Origin: Varroa destructor
Lineage: Eukaryota > Arthropoda > Arachnida > Mesostigmata > Varroidae
Direction of reading: 5' to 3'
Assembly (NCBI RefSeq): GCF_002443255.2
Contig: NW_019211456.1
Span: forward strand, 32,547,341 to 32,611,340
DNA: 64,000 bases
Of this stretch, positions 13,438-24,591 are shown in pieces. A model generated the notes under the pieces. That model was not told the DNA's origin. It worked only from the letters and a program-made list of their open reading frames with translations, and did no database searches. Numbering within the stretch: the stretch's first letter is position 1; each line of letters starts with the position of its first letter. Position numbers and translations under genes: made by a program.

Positions 13438-14565
13438 CTATGACGGTCTTTCTTCTTTAGCGCAAAATTCTGCCCATAGCTTTGTAAGCTCCTCTGGGCT
13501 GAGTTCGTCTCTAGGGTCGAGACCGCGCACCATCCGATAGAAGTCCATCTGCACATAACAGCCGGAATTCGCAGAATCCGTTGCGATACAGGTGCTGACG
13601 GAGGCTGCTTGTGTAGGGCTCTCCTGCTGGCTCTGGTCCTTTGATGTCGGAGGGGCAATCGTTGCTGGCATAGCGGGCAGCGAGAAGTGCCCCCGTCCTC
13701 TCAATCCTACCGAAGCTATGGCCACGCAGTGTGTACTATCTAAGAGGCATTCGTGGAACGTCCACTTGGCATCCAAACGGCCGTCTACTTCGACACTCGT
13801 CGAGGTTAGCTCCTGGCCTAACCGTAGTTCGTCACAGATGCGAAAGTTAATCCGCTGTAGGTCCATTCCGAGGCCGATACCAACCGCTTTCACGTAACTT
13901 TCCTTCAGGGTCCACAAACGATAAAAGCGTGCTATCTGCTGAGACTCGAAAGAGGGGGTCTTGATGAACTGCCACTCTCCTTGGGTAAATTGTCTCCTCA
14001 TCAAACGAAAAAATTCTGGGACGTGGCGTCCACCCGTGTATTTCATTTGCATGATGTCAATACCGATACGTTTGCAGCGACCAGACGTGGCCGCACAGAA
14101 ATCGCCCTGGTGCGATATGTTGAAGTCGAAATTAGCAACAGGCTCTGTCAGCACCGGCCGTCCGTCCGATGTTCGTGTGAGATTCAATTTAGCGTTGTTC
14201 TGCCGTAGAGAGTCGACCAAACAACGTCGCATTAGGAGTCTTCCAGCCATCGACGCTTTAGCGTCCCGCTTAAACACGAACGCCGAGATTCTCTTGGCTT
14301 CGTCTCGTTGCACTAGTCGGTTAGCTAGAATCCATTCATCGCGCGTCGGACACCAACTCGAAATATTGAAACACAACTTTGAATGGCCGACCGCCGCCAT
14401 AGGATCCTGATCACTGCCGACTTTGCTATTGTCGTTGATGCTGCAATTGCTCAAGTCTGGGTTGGTGTTGATAGCGGCGGCAGTTGTGGCATCGTTGTCT
14501 GTTATATTATTATTGCCGTCTACAAGGACAAAGCTCCTCAACGCACGAAAGTCGTCGTAACTCAT
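13438..14565 (-). CDS. AASDHPPT: 4'-phosphopantetheinyl transferase (AASDHPPT-like)
   Basis: This enzyme moves the 4'-phosphopantetheine arm of coenzyme A onto a serine of acyl carrier domains (cytosolic fatty-acid synthase, mitochondrial ACP, aminoadipate-semialdehyde dehydrogenase), making them active; it works in the cytosol. Read from the ATG at 14565 the protein has 375 residues, in one uninterrupted frame. Visible motifs: WCPTRDEW (about 71-78), FVFKRDAKASMAGRLLMR (96-113), GRPVL (135-139), FNISHQGD (148-155), GIDIM (168-172) and WTLKESYVKAVGIGLG (218-233). The Asp of GIDIM and the Glu of LKES are the family's metal ligands, and both are present. The C-terminal end keeps the W..FC..EE.P pattern of animal homologues, after a Ser/Gln-rich linker. 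Residues 1-55 are Asn/Asp-rich and not conserved. A second ATG at 14400 gives a 320-residue protein, closer to the roughly 309 residues of the human enzyme, and may be the true start. An in-frame stop lies just upstream of the open frame. Family assignment is secure; the start and any upstream non-coding exon are not. Confidence 0.95.
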   Translation of the reverse strand: MSYDDFRALRSFVLVDGNNNITDNDATTAAAINTNPDLSNCSINDNSKVGSDQDPMAAVGHSKLCFNISSWCPTRDEWILANRLVQRDEAKRISAFVFKRDAKASMAGRLLMRRCLVDSLRQNNAKLNLTRTSDGRPVLTEPVANFDFNISHQGDFCAATSGRCKRIGIDIMQMKYTGGRHVPEFFRLMRRQFTQGEWQFIKTPSFESQQIARFYRLWTLKESYVKAVGIGLGMDLQRINFRICDELRLGQELTSTSVEVDGRLDAKWTFHECLLDSTHCVAIASVGLRGRGHFSLPAMPATIAPPTSKDQSQQESPTQAASVSTCIATDSANSGCYVQMDFYRMVRGLDPRDELSPEELTKLWAEFCAKEERPS

Positions 14566-15480
14566 CGATCCGTCATGCACATGTCACGCTTGTCACCTAC
14601 CAGCCAGCAGCGTCACCACGACCAGGTAAAACCCGCCGAAGCGTAGAAGAGCCACCCGTCTTCGATCAGCCTCAAGCTGGCTTTTCACGAGTTCATACAC
14701 TCGGCGAACCACTGTTTATCCTGATGACGCTCCCGGTAGACGACGAAGTAGGCTCGCTCCGCCTTTCAGTGAAGAGGGTGCAGAAGGGCTGTCGATGGAA
14801 ACAAGGGGAACATCAAGTTCTCATCGTGGAATCCTCATCGCCACGACGAACCGATAAACCGTACCACCCCTAAAACCTGATTTTTTTGCTATCTTCCTTT
14901 TTCTGTTGTCTTCTCACTACCTGGCCACTCGCTCGCCAATTTTCCATTTATCTATCTGTTCGAAAAGCACGTGCCGTTAGAAAGACATCCCGCTCTTTGT
15001 GTTGTTGGTTGGTTTTCTACGAAAATGCTGCGTTACCGGTGCTCTTATCGCGAGTACCATCGCTGCTGGACCCCCTAGACACCAATTGGTGCCATCCGTT
15101 TGCGCAGCCAACTTCTCAGAGAACAGAACTTCGAACTTCAGCGAACGGCAGCGTCTAGCTTTACCTACTTAGTGCAGCGCTGGATAGTCAGCTAAACGGT
15201 TGGATAAGGCCCACTAATCTTGAGTAATGCTAGAATGAAAGTTACTTCAAACTGCGACGCCAAGTAATGATTCGTATGCTCTATTTATTCTGCTACTCCA
15301 ATCAGCTGATGCCGGCAGGATCGATTCTAAATCATCACACAGAACCAGACGATGCGCGGCAACATCACGCGCATAGAAGGTTAGCTCGCATCAAGAAAAT
15401 CTTGCAAAGCGTATTCTCTTCACTGTTGTCGACAGAGCGTGCGTCACTGGCTTCCATGGAGCTCCTTTAATTGACGATCA
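14566..15480. other. 5' flank of the phosphopantetheinyl transferase gene
   Basis: Moderately GC-rich DNA immediately upstream of the gene on the minus strand, presumably containing its 5' untranslated region and promoter. Stops close the coding frame just above 14580. A GTGACA donor-like site lies near 14597 on the minus strand, but no upstream coding exon was recognised. No clear TATA box. Confidence 0.45.
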
Positions 15481-17092
15481 GCATGGGGGCAATGCTTACA
15501 AGCCCCGTTGTTTGTTGCCTTTAGCGCCAGTTGCGGTGATTCTGCTGATGGAGCTGCTGCCATTGTATCGAGTGGCTGAAATAACTTCCAGAGACAGCAG
15601 GCATATTTCTCTCAGTGTTATTGTGTATCATTTTTGTAAGGAGCTTTTTTTCTGGATTTTATTTTATCACAACGAAGACAATATTTTTAATTGTATGAAG
15701 TTATATTACCATAGTTATAACGTTATTACTATTGGTACTGACCAACTAATGTAACGAAATATGGCTGTCAAGTTTCAGCTTTACTTATTTTTTTTAATTG
15801 CCCCAAAATAATTGCTGTGAATCAGCCCGAATGGCACGCTTTGTGGGCTAGAACTTAGTGTTATGACAAAGCTTATTCATAAATATTAAGTCCTTGCGCT
15901 GCTTCAATAAAAAAACAGTGTTATATTGATACAAAAAATATATTAACAATGATGTCACATCCACAGGTGCTGATTCCGTCAAGTCAAGTCGGTCCGTATG
16001 AAAAACGGCACTTAATGTTAAGTTCCATTTCATATGTGCGAACATAGTTTGTGGCCGGGATTCCGAGCCCCACTCGCTCAGAACTGATTTAGAACGCAGC
16101 CATCGTTTTATAAGTTCTGTTTATTAGTAATGCCTTCCTCTAAACTGCCAGAAGCTCCGACCACCAGCGGAGAAAAATACAGGACGGTAATATTTCCTGT
16201 CGTTCATCGGATCAAAGGTGGCCACCGGTCTGTGATGAATGTCAGGGAAGAGAAAAGATCGTGATGCTTCCACCGCTGCCGGTGCCGTGTACACTCTCGT
16301 CCGCTGTTCAGTTTCTGATTGCCATCTCAGCCGGAGCCAGTCGTCTTCTTATGAGCGAGCGCACTCAGACTGACCCGACTATCGCCTAATGTTCTTGGCA
16401 GCAACGGCATTTCAGGCGAATCTGCCCAGTGTCAAAGCCTTTTTCTTTAGGCTTTTAAATATGATCGATGACCCCGGCATCTACTGTCTATTCCACAGCT
16501 TCTCGCACTCTTTCTGTTTCTATCGGACTTTGTCTCTCGAACGGCCCAAGTGAAAAGCAAGCAGCTTTCCATGTATACCCATATATATATATAGCGAAGA
16601 AAGTTGGAAAGAACAGGCAAACTCTGTGAGTTTGGGAAGCACAGAGATAGGTTCCGTAAGAAAGACGGAGAATGGAAATATATGTACAAAATCCACTTGA
16701 AACACAATGGTAAAAGATATCCCAGTTTCATGGAAACTGCGTAGTCGTCATCATTGTTCCTGTCCTGGAAACGGTCCACTGTGGTACACAAGCCGCTTGC
16801 CTTTGTCGGTTAGGTGTTCAACATGCGTGTACGGAGTGGCCATGGGTTTGCGCACCGTAAGTGTGCTCGTGTGTTGTTCCTGTTTGTCAGGGCTAAGCCG
16901 GCTGCATCCAGAGTTAACTACACGTGCTCATAGCGATAACTGGCATCCACGCTCTTGGAGGTGATGACCCGTTTGCATACTCTGGATTCTTATCTGAAAT
17001 AGATATAGTTGGAGGAAAACGTCTTTTTTAATTCATATTGTTGAAGAGTCAACTCAGCGACTTATTGAAGAAAAAGATGCGTTCCATTGGGG
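15481..17092. other. Unassigned spacer
   Basis: AT-rich to about 16.05 kb, then mixed. It holds a small TA run at 16581-16593 and no recognisable gene. A CCGGGATTCCGAGCCCC stretch near 16055 vaguely recalls a tRNA T arm but does not fold. Confidence 0.55.
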
Positions 17093-17096
17093 AAAA
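17093..17096 (-). terminator. Pol III terminator of tRNA-Leu
   Basis: On the minus strand a run of four T follows the discriminator base after three nucleotides. A run of five T at 17071-17075 is a likely back-up. Short T runs are the normal stop signal of RNA polymerase III. Confidence 0.75.
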
Positions 17097-17099
17097 CGT

Positions 17100-17181
17100 T
17101 GGCAGCGGTGGGATTCGAACCCACGCCCCCGAAGAGACTGGTGCCTTAAACCAGCGCCTTAGACCGCTCGGCCACGCTACC
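17100..17181 (-). tRNA. tRNA-Leu (anticodon AAG)
   Basis: The complement folds as a full class II tRNA of 82 nt, including discriminator base A at 17100. The acceptor GGTAGCG pairs with CGCTGCC (one G-U). The anticodon stem CTGGT/ACCAG encloses the loop TTAAGGC, giving anticodon AAG. A long variable arm with a TTCG turn is typical of leucine tRNA. The T arm is GTGGG-TTCGAAT-CCCAC. There is no intron. The sequence is nearly the standard animal Leu-AAG gene, so it is very likely functional. Confidence 0.97.
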
Positions 17182-18308
17182 TTGCGGTTGCCTCTACGAT
17201 GCAGTAAAATAGTCGTTATATACAACGACGCAAGATATATAGTTCTGTATACTAGATAAACTATGAAGTAGGTAGAGAAAAGCAAAACCTCATATAAAAT
17301 TAAGCAAGCCCGTATGGAAAATCAAGATTTATTAAATTTAGCTATTTTCTTTATTATTTATGATGCCACGATAAGATACGATTGCTATAAATTACATAGC
17401 ATATAAAATATGTAATTTATTTTTTAATTTTAGAATACCATTAAACAGCTACAACCTTCATGGTTAGTTGTCCAGCTGAAAATAAATTACAATTAAAATA
17501 AGGCCTGTTCTCTATTTCTTCTTCTGTGTAGCTAGCAATTCACGATCTGCACATAAATAATAATTGGAAATAAACGATCAGTTCATATGAGAAAATGTTG
17601 AATGTATTGCTTCGTTACAGGTCATATTTTCAGGCAATATTAATTAATATAATAATAATTTAAATTACAAAAAAAAAAAACTCTCATGCGCTTTTATACG
17701 CAGAGTGGTTCCATAATAAATTAACCTGTAGCAAAGCAAACGTTGTGACGATTACTCATAGCATAAACGACAGCTAAGCAATAACATTGGAGTTACGGAA
17801 GTATTATCTAGTTCGGGGTACTGAAGTAGCACTGATGAACATAGAAGGCGAGAAGACGTCGACCCTAATACAACGAAGGTGACCCGGACGATCAAAGACG
17901 TGTTCTATTTGGCTTGGGGTACGATTGTTAGGATTTACTAGATAGGTCCTTTTTTCTACGAATACGTAGGTTTCGGCCTATTGTAGGCTCTGGTTGACTA
18001 ACTTCCTAGTCAGTAAAGAACCTTCCATTCAGATGTTTGTACTGTGAAGGTCGACATATAGTACAATTTACGGAAATAGAAAAATTAAGAATTTATGTGT
18101 GTTGAATATTGATGTAATAGGAACCTTTATAGAAGACTGATAACTTCCGCGATGGTCACGATAGGTTCCAGACTATCTGGAAATATGCAAGCAGACACTT
18201 TACGATAATTCTGTGTACCCTTTGACTAGGGTATGTACGGTAACTTACGGATAATGGCAGGGTATCTTTTTTGGAGCGTGTATAATACAAGCCTCAGTGT
18301 GCAGAATC
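17182..18308. other. Very AT-rich spacer
   Basis: No gene recognised; frames are all short. It holds the A12 tract. Confidence 0.65.
17669..17680. repeat. Poly(A) tract
   Basis: Twelve consecutive A in very AT-rich DNA. No coding relic adjoins it, so it is not clear retroposon evidence. Confidence 0.85.
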
Positions 18309-18346
18309 GTGTTTTCAAAATATTGCAATAGATATTTTGAAAATAC
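18309..18346. repeat. Perfect AT-rich hairpin
   Basis: The arms 18309-18323 and 18332-18346 are complementary over 15 positions (12 consecutive Watson-Crick pairs, one G-T, then two more), with an 8-base loop TGCAATAG. It lies about 130 bp from the C-terminal end of the mariner relic. Function unknown; a terminal fragment of a foldback or MITE-type element is one possibility. Confidence 0.6.
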
Positions 18347-18479
18347 ATGACAGAGCATGTGTGCGTACGCAGACACTTAGTTGAAGTATTAGGTTGAAAA
18401 AAAAAATTCTCGCGCTTTTGCACTGGATACAAAGCACCACACTTTTATCCTTTTGACAATAAGTTAATATGTTATATAT

Positions 18480-19205
18480 TCACTTACGACATTCCGACGA
18501 AAAAAAAGTGGGTTTCATCTCGAAAAGGTTTTCCAAAAATATATTGAGCCCTTAATTCGTGTGGAAGGTATAACCACGAAATTGGTCACCCAGTAAACGG
18601 TCTAGGGTCCATCAAAGGAAATCCATCGGCGCAATGACCGGCGAGTAAGATGAGTGCATGAAAGTTCCTTTTTTAAAGTCCAGGAAGGCAGCTTTGGCGA
18701 TGTTTACAGTTAGTGGCCTTACGTTATCACGTAGCAGAATGGCCTGACTTCTTTTCTCTTGAATAGCCTGCTGTACTCGATGCAACACGACTGAATAAAC
18801 GTGCCGTTCAACTGCCTACTTCGTAAAACTAATAATTGCTGAATCAGGGTGTCACAACGCTACCAAACGTAATGCACAACTTTTTTTTTAATGAACATTT
18901 GGTTTTAACTTCCCTTCTGGCGCCAACCAATCCGATTTCTGGTTCATGCTAATGTAGAGACACTTTTCCCATTACCAGTAACGGTTCTACGCAAAAGTCG
19001 ATCATTGTGGCCGCAGGACGCTCAGTACTGGAAGAGATATTAAAATGCAGTGTAAAACTGTAATTCCTTGCGGATTTAGAGAATTTAGAGGTAGCCAGGC
19101 TCCATGCTTCTCTGTAAACCCAAGCCACTTCAGGTGGTTGCGGCCCTTCCTTTCGGCTAATTTCCAAATTTTATAGTCGTAATGTATAGTACAGTATTGC
19201 AAGTG
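18480..19205 (-). mobile_element. Decayed mariner transposase (DD34D)
   Basis: Minus-strand translation gives blocks in the order of a mariner transposase (the recombinase that cuts and pastes the element). From about 19165 downwards: LKWLGFTEKHGAWLP, then VTGNGK (the VTGDE block, catalytic Asp changed to Asn, codon 18971-18973), SDWLAPEGK, QEKRSQAILLRDN, and YSPVIAPMDF. The second Asp (18726-18728) and third Asp (18621-18623) are separated by exactly 34 residues, the mariner signature. A C-terminal block resembling W(L)..FF..KP..FF continues to about 18490. Most blocks share one frame, but the VTGDE block is shifted and several stops interrupt the reading. The N-terminal DNA-binding third and the terminal inverted repeats were not found. 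It cannot encode a working protein. About two thirds of a usual 345-residue transposase is represented. Confidence 0.88.
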
Positions 19206-19450
19206 TATTTTAAGTTATAGCTTACGGTTTCATAGCAATATTGAAAAAATCTTAACAAAATTCGATCAGTCAACGGCTTTTCGAAGGGTAGACATTTATG
19301 ACCATTGAGATATGTACACTGAGTTATAGCAGTTCAAAATAGAGTCTCATATTGTTTTAAAGGAACCGATTCACTACGTGGTGAGCTCTTAGGCTTCCTC
19401 TGAAAAGACGCGGAGTAACCATTCTTTCAAAGTATTCTTGGCTGAAGTTT
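19206..19450. other. AT-rich spacer beyond the mariner relic
   Basis: Expected to hold the transposase N-terminal end and a terminal inverted repeat, but neither could be recognised by eye. Confidence 0.4.
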
Positions 19451-22400
19451 AAACTTTAGGTAACCCATAAGTATAGCCTGTTGGTGGCGATAGTGTCTAA
19501 ACTGAGCACCTTTACATAACACAGGACTATACGTCGCACCTGGCAATCAAAATTTCTAAGGATGATAATATAACTGCTGCTACTATTGTAAAAGTTACTG
19601 GTATTACTGGATGGAAAAGCAACGTTTGAATCATTACCAGCATCGCCTCGTCTGTTGGTCACCTTAAGCCACCCCTGAAGTCTGAGCCACGGCCTAGAGA
19701 CAGAGGTCGGCTGCGACAGATTATTGCCTTCCGCCTGCCCTTGGGCATCCACGACAACCGTTCCCAATGTTATGTAGGCTCTGTTACCATCGGCACCTCT
19801 CGTCTCTGACTGTGTGTTGAAGTATGTCCGAGTATACCTGTGTGAGCAAGCGTCGCGGTGAGGGAAAAACATGCCGGCCGACAAACGACAAACAAAGATC
19901 CCTTTCAAGAAGAAGACCCCTCAGATTCTTTGAAGTTTGAGGCCATCTCCTCTGTACGCCAATACCGCGCCGCAGTCTGCCGACGTGATGGCTGCGGCCA
20001 TAGCCACGACGCTTTTGCTAGGACAAACAGGAACCGTTGTCCCGTCGAGTTTCACAATAGCCAACCACTACGCTACCTAACCCAGTTTGTACAATATCAC
20101 GGTCGTGTTTCAAGTGTAGTAGAGGGTGGGGTACCTGTGCGGTTACCACGCAATCGTATCTGTCCTAGCTCTCCCTCGACTATCATCTCTTTATCCCCAT
20201 TTCTATCTTTTTTATGTTTCCCCATTCCCGGCCATCTTTCCCCCGCACTACTTGTTCTACCACATCCGTTCACTTTCACACCCCCTCGTGGATGCCATTG
20301 CATGAGCTTCCAAACTCTTTATACCTCCTGTCGCAATTCATACAGCTACACCAACGATCGGGTGGTTTGCAGCGCCAGCAGGAATCGTAGCGCGCAAGCT
20401 GATTTGAGAGCCGGCAAGAGTCAGGGAATCGGGGGGCACAGGGCGGACAGGCGACCAACTTTCCCACTCCTCCAGCTGCTTGTAATGTAACCTAGCCAGT
20501 AGAGCAGATACGTATCCATGCTACTTTCTCACAGGCAGGCAGACGGACAGGCCACAGGCTGGCCAGGGCCGAATCTCTAGACCGTACCCGGCTGGTGTCT
20601 TTCGCTTGTCTCCCTCACCGTTCACTTCCCTCGTCCTTCTGACACCTTTTCCTCTATCATTTTCGGCCACCCCCTTTGCCGTTGGTGCGCTCGTTGTTTC
20701 GTTCGGTTTGTAGAGGGTCGAAAACGGAAGGACCTCCGAGAGCCACACCAGCGTTACAGTATCAGCAGCGACGACTGCGTCGGTAGCAACTTTAAAACTG
20801 TTTGAACCCGTTTGCTGGAACGGCGTTGTACGTCGTTCTACGCTTTGCGCGGTGCGATCTTCTCTGCTCTCGTGTGGCAGGCCTAGAACGAGCCGTTTGT
20901 CAGTAGGTCGGTTGCCCATCTGCTTGCAGGTTCGCTCGCCGGCTCATTGCTGCTGCTTTTGGACCAACACAGTGGCCGACGCTACCGCAGCAGCAGCGGT
21001 GTCCCCTGAGTTGCAGCAGTCAGCTCAAAACAGGGTGAGCGGCTCCCTGGCTTTCGGCTCTCTGGCCCAGGGTACAAGCAGAAATGGGCAGCAGGCAAGC
21101 GGACAGACGAATGAGACAGGGGCTGCACTAAGGGGACAGACACGCCAGCCGTTTGAGCCCTTGAGGCTGCTCCGGCCGGCGACTTGGCTGGCTTGCTGCT
21201 ACTGCGGCTCTGTGGAAGACGACTCGTAAAAAGCGATAAGAGGTTTCTTGTAGATACGCCATCACTGTCATAGCTCTATGCGTTCTGCTGCTATCCCCTA
21301 GGCGCTTTCCGACATCCAGAAACCTCTTGTGACGGTAGCGGACCTCAACGGGCTTTGGAGATGGGCCCCAGTCGGTTGGCAGCCGGCTTCGCTTGCCGCT
21401 TCCTGGATCTTAGCTGCCCTCGAGGAAAGCGCTGTGGGGCAAAGGAATAGATGCAGGGTGATTCAGCACGAGGGGCGCGGGCGGTGAGGAGGGTTCGTCG
21501 AAAAGGGGATGAACGGCTCATGCAGTCGTATACTGGTGATGGTGGTAGCGAAAAAGAAGCAGACTTAAACTTTGCCAGCCAGAAACCCTGGAGATGTTGT
21601 CGCCTTTCCCGGTCTTATACACTAACACTCATACCCGCAACTCCGATTTTGTTCCCTTCCACCTATTTCTTACCCGCTTTCCCCTCGTTTCCTCCCCCGG
21701 CGACCCCCGGGCCACTAACACCACTCCCTATACTTGCATGCTCTCGTCCTCAAAGTGGGTCTTTTAGCGTCGGTAAAACGCAGGTTTGCTGCTTCCTCCA
21801 TCACCTTTCTTCGTCTCTTCTCGCGTCCTCACTGAGGTGCAACTGTATGCGCGGCCACGTCGGTCCCATCTGCCGCTCAGTCGCCACCACAGACCAGCCG
21901 CTAGAGCCCACAACACCCACACATTTCAGCAGCTGCAGAAGCACCATCAACGCAACCAGCTACACAACTATCGACAACGGCAGAAGCGCCTTTACTGCCA
22001 TGCACGATGGGTATCAACTTGCTGGTGCATTTGCAGTTTGCTAAGATATGCACAGTACACTTGTGCCTAACTGCTAAAGGAAACCGCCACAACCGTGGAA
22101 AGACGCCGTTTTGCCTTGTGCCTAGCCTGCTGTATGCATGGCTGTTGTTGGTAAGCGGTAAGGACCGGCAGGACAAGGCAAAACAACGGCACAAAAGCAG
22201 GGAGCACAGACTGGCCAAGCTGTCCATTGCAAAGTCGCACATAGAGACAGCATTGCTGTGCAAGCCATGTGCATGGGTAGGGGGTCAGGCATGCATACCT
22301 ATCCCCCAAACGTCTTTTACCTCTGCTGCTACTGCCGCCCCCCGTCTAGATCATCGTCGGTTCCTCGCATTCGCGTCGTCTGCGCTCCTACCACTACTAC

Positions 22401-22850
22401 TATTACTACTACCAGCAACGCCCTGGCCGCCACCAGCCAAAAGCCCAAGAGTCGACCAAGGACCATAAAGGTTTTCCGGTCGGTAAAAAAGAAAACGCAT
22501 TCAGGCTATAGCCGAGAGAGTCAGGTGAAAGGGTGTGAGCCTGTATGCAGAAAATATTTGCCATTGGACCAGGAAGACGACAACAACGAAGGCAGCACGG
22601 AGTTGCTAGCCAAGCCGATTCGGCTGTAGCAGGCGCGTTGCTGGTTACGGGGGGCCGGGGCAAGAAAGAAATTGAGCCAGAGAGTGGTCGGTGTGCTCAC
22701 CATTTGCCCTGCCTACCTGGGCGTCCTATGGCGGACGAAATACGGGCACACGGGTTGCTCTTATGTTTCTTGCTGCGACCTCTGCGTACACTAGACTGTG
22801 TTAGGCTTCGGATGCTGGTATTACATAGATGAGGGAAATATTGTGTGTAC
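19451..22850. other. Largest GC-richer block, no recognised gene
   Basis: The longest GC-richer stretch (about 3.4 kb), with frames of 210 (19858-20490 plus), 197 (21451-22044 plus) and 153 codons (22007-22468 plus). These overlap frames on the other strand, contain long Pro/Ser/Thr or Cys/His-rich low-complexity runs and show no family motif, so I do not call them genes. Confidence 0.45.
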
Positions 22851-23327
22851 GAGATTGCACGAAAGTAAAGAAATTGGAGCAAGGCAAAAAAAGTGAAGAA
22901 GGGAAACGAACGGAGACTGTGCATGAAGCTAGCAGAGATGTGGCAACGGATGGCGACGCAGGAAAAAGTATAGAACAAGTAGAGACAAAAGGGAATGCCC
23001 ACTAGGCATTCCTTGGCCCAACAGTCCCTAACTGCCGTTTCGTCATCAATATATGTGGCCATATATACATTTATGTGCTTATGTGGGGTGCATGCAAAGT
23101 CTTCAAAAGCCGTACACCGTAAAATCATTTATGGACGCGGGTTGCGACTGGTCACCATTTCATAGCGCAGCAGCAGCAGCAGTGGCAATAGCAGGGGACG
23201 AAATCGAGCATTCATTTTTTTGCGAGAGTTGATCAATCGCCGTAGGTCTCACGCGTTCTGCTTCCAACTGACGACTGTGGCTTCCGAAGCTGAATTCGTC
23301 GTTGCTGAAGGCGTAAGACGTTATGCA

Positions 23328-23328
<1 letters not shown>

Positions 23329-23368
<40 letters not shown>
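23329..23368. repeat. (TA)20 microsatellite
   Basis: Forty bases of pure TA repeat, running directly into a GA-rich tract. It is the longest simple repeat in the window and probably length-variable between individuals. Confidence 0.95.
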
Positions 23369-23371
<3 letters not shown>

Positions 23372-23399
23372 AGAGAGAGAGAGAGAGGAGAGAGAGAGA
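23369..23399. repeat. (GA)n tract
   Basis: About 30 bases of GA repeat with one GG interruption, adjoining the TA repeat as a compound microsatellite. Confidence 0.9.
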
Positions 23400-24563
23400 C
23401 ACCGTTTAGTGTTTGGATAGGAGGATCAATCTGGTACACCACAAGTACGCTAATCAAAGAATGGTGCGACTGTTGCAGAAGACGTAACTGTATGCCATGA
23501 CTCAAAAAGGTTTCACACAGGTACCTTGGGGAATTATGTCGACAAGAACCTTATAACTTACTTTTTTCTGCACGATTACCTAACGCCGCACGCTCATGGG
23601 CAAGCAGGCCACGTTCCCATATTGGTACCCATATTAAAGGAAACAGCCAATTTTTTATTCAATTGTTTCTTTTTAAAAGAACGAATGTTTTAGTAAGTCA
23701 AGAGATTGTTTTATTCGTGTTCGAACTGCACATAAACGCATGCCGGGGATGAAAGTCTCGGAAACACCCGTTGACCCCACACATATGGTCTTGTCAACCA
23801 AATTGTATCGTACTAGCTGCCCAATATGATTTGTTACAGGTTTATCATTGGAACTATATGCAGTAATTCAGGGTACAATATATATTTTCGGTTCTTCTCT
23901 ACGTAACATCTGTTTCGCAAGCGTACAAGGTTAAGCGCTTCGAGTCTGCCATCACTGCTGCTGCTGGCGCTGCTTGGTAGCCACCAGTTTGGCTATATGG
24001 CCAAAAAACACGTTCAACCTCATAATATGATGGCATCTAACCGTACTGTTTGGTAACTGTAGATACCCCGCATGGATGTCGGCGTTCTTGCTGGCTCGAA
24101 GGACATCCGGAAAATATTTAAATTTTCAAACTATAATAGCAATCTTAGTTCGAGCAGTGTTGTGTACTCTCGCTACCATTTCTAGCCAGACAAAGAAAAT
24201 GGACATGGCGAGTATTCTAAAATGGCCAGGATAATTTACCATTACCAAATAGCACGTTCTCTTCTAAAAAATATGCGTTTGTACCATGCATGGCGACTGT
24301 TGCAATAACTTAATAAGAACAACTAAAATATTCGAAAGGAGCGTCCATTTTATGAACCTAATAATGAAGATTTCAAGACTTAGAAATTAAAAGTTCTTCT
24401 TGTTGTGACTAGATGTACATGCAATCTTTTATTAATACATTCAATCTAAACGACGTATTTTTCATCTTTGCTGAACTTACCTAACAGTAAATTTGGTCAG
24501 TAATTAGCAAGAATATTGATCTTGCGCTAAAATCTACGGCGCACTTTTCTAACTGAGTAGTAC

Positions 24564-24591
24564 CAAAAACAAAAAAAACAAAAAAAAAAAA
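24564..24591. repeat. A-rich tract
   Basis: Runs of A broken only by single C bases, within an AT-rich stretch. No adjacent retroelement recognised. Confidence 0.8.

Noticed and set aside
19858..22468. Open frames of 210, 197 and 153 codons in the large GC-richer block
   Set aside because: No family motif, low-complexity Pro/Ser/Cys-rich content, and overlapping frames on the opposite strand. GC-rich DNA has few stops, so such frames arise by chance.
22990..23014. 10-bp hairpin GGAATGCC/GGCATTCC, considered as a microRNA or terminator
   Set aside because: The stem is too short for a microRNA precursor, and eukaryotic genes do not use this type of terminator. Chance level.
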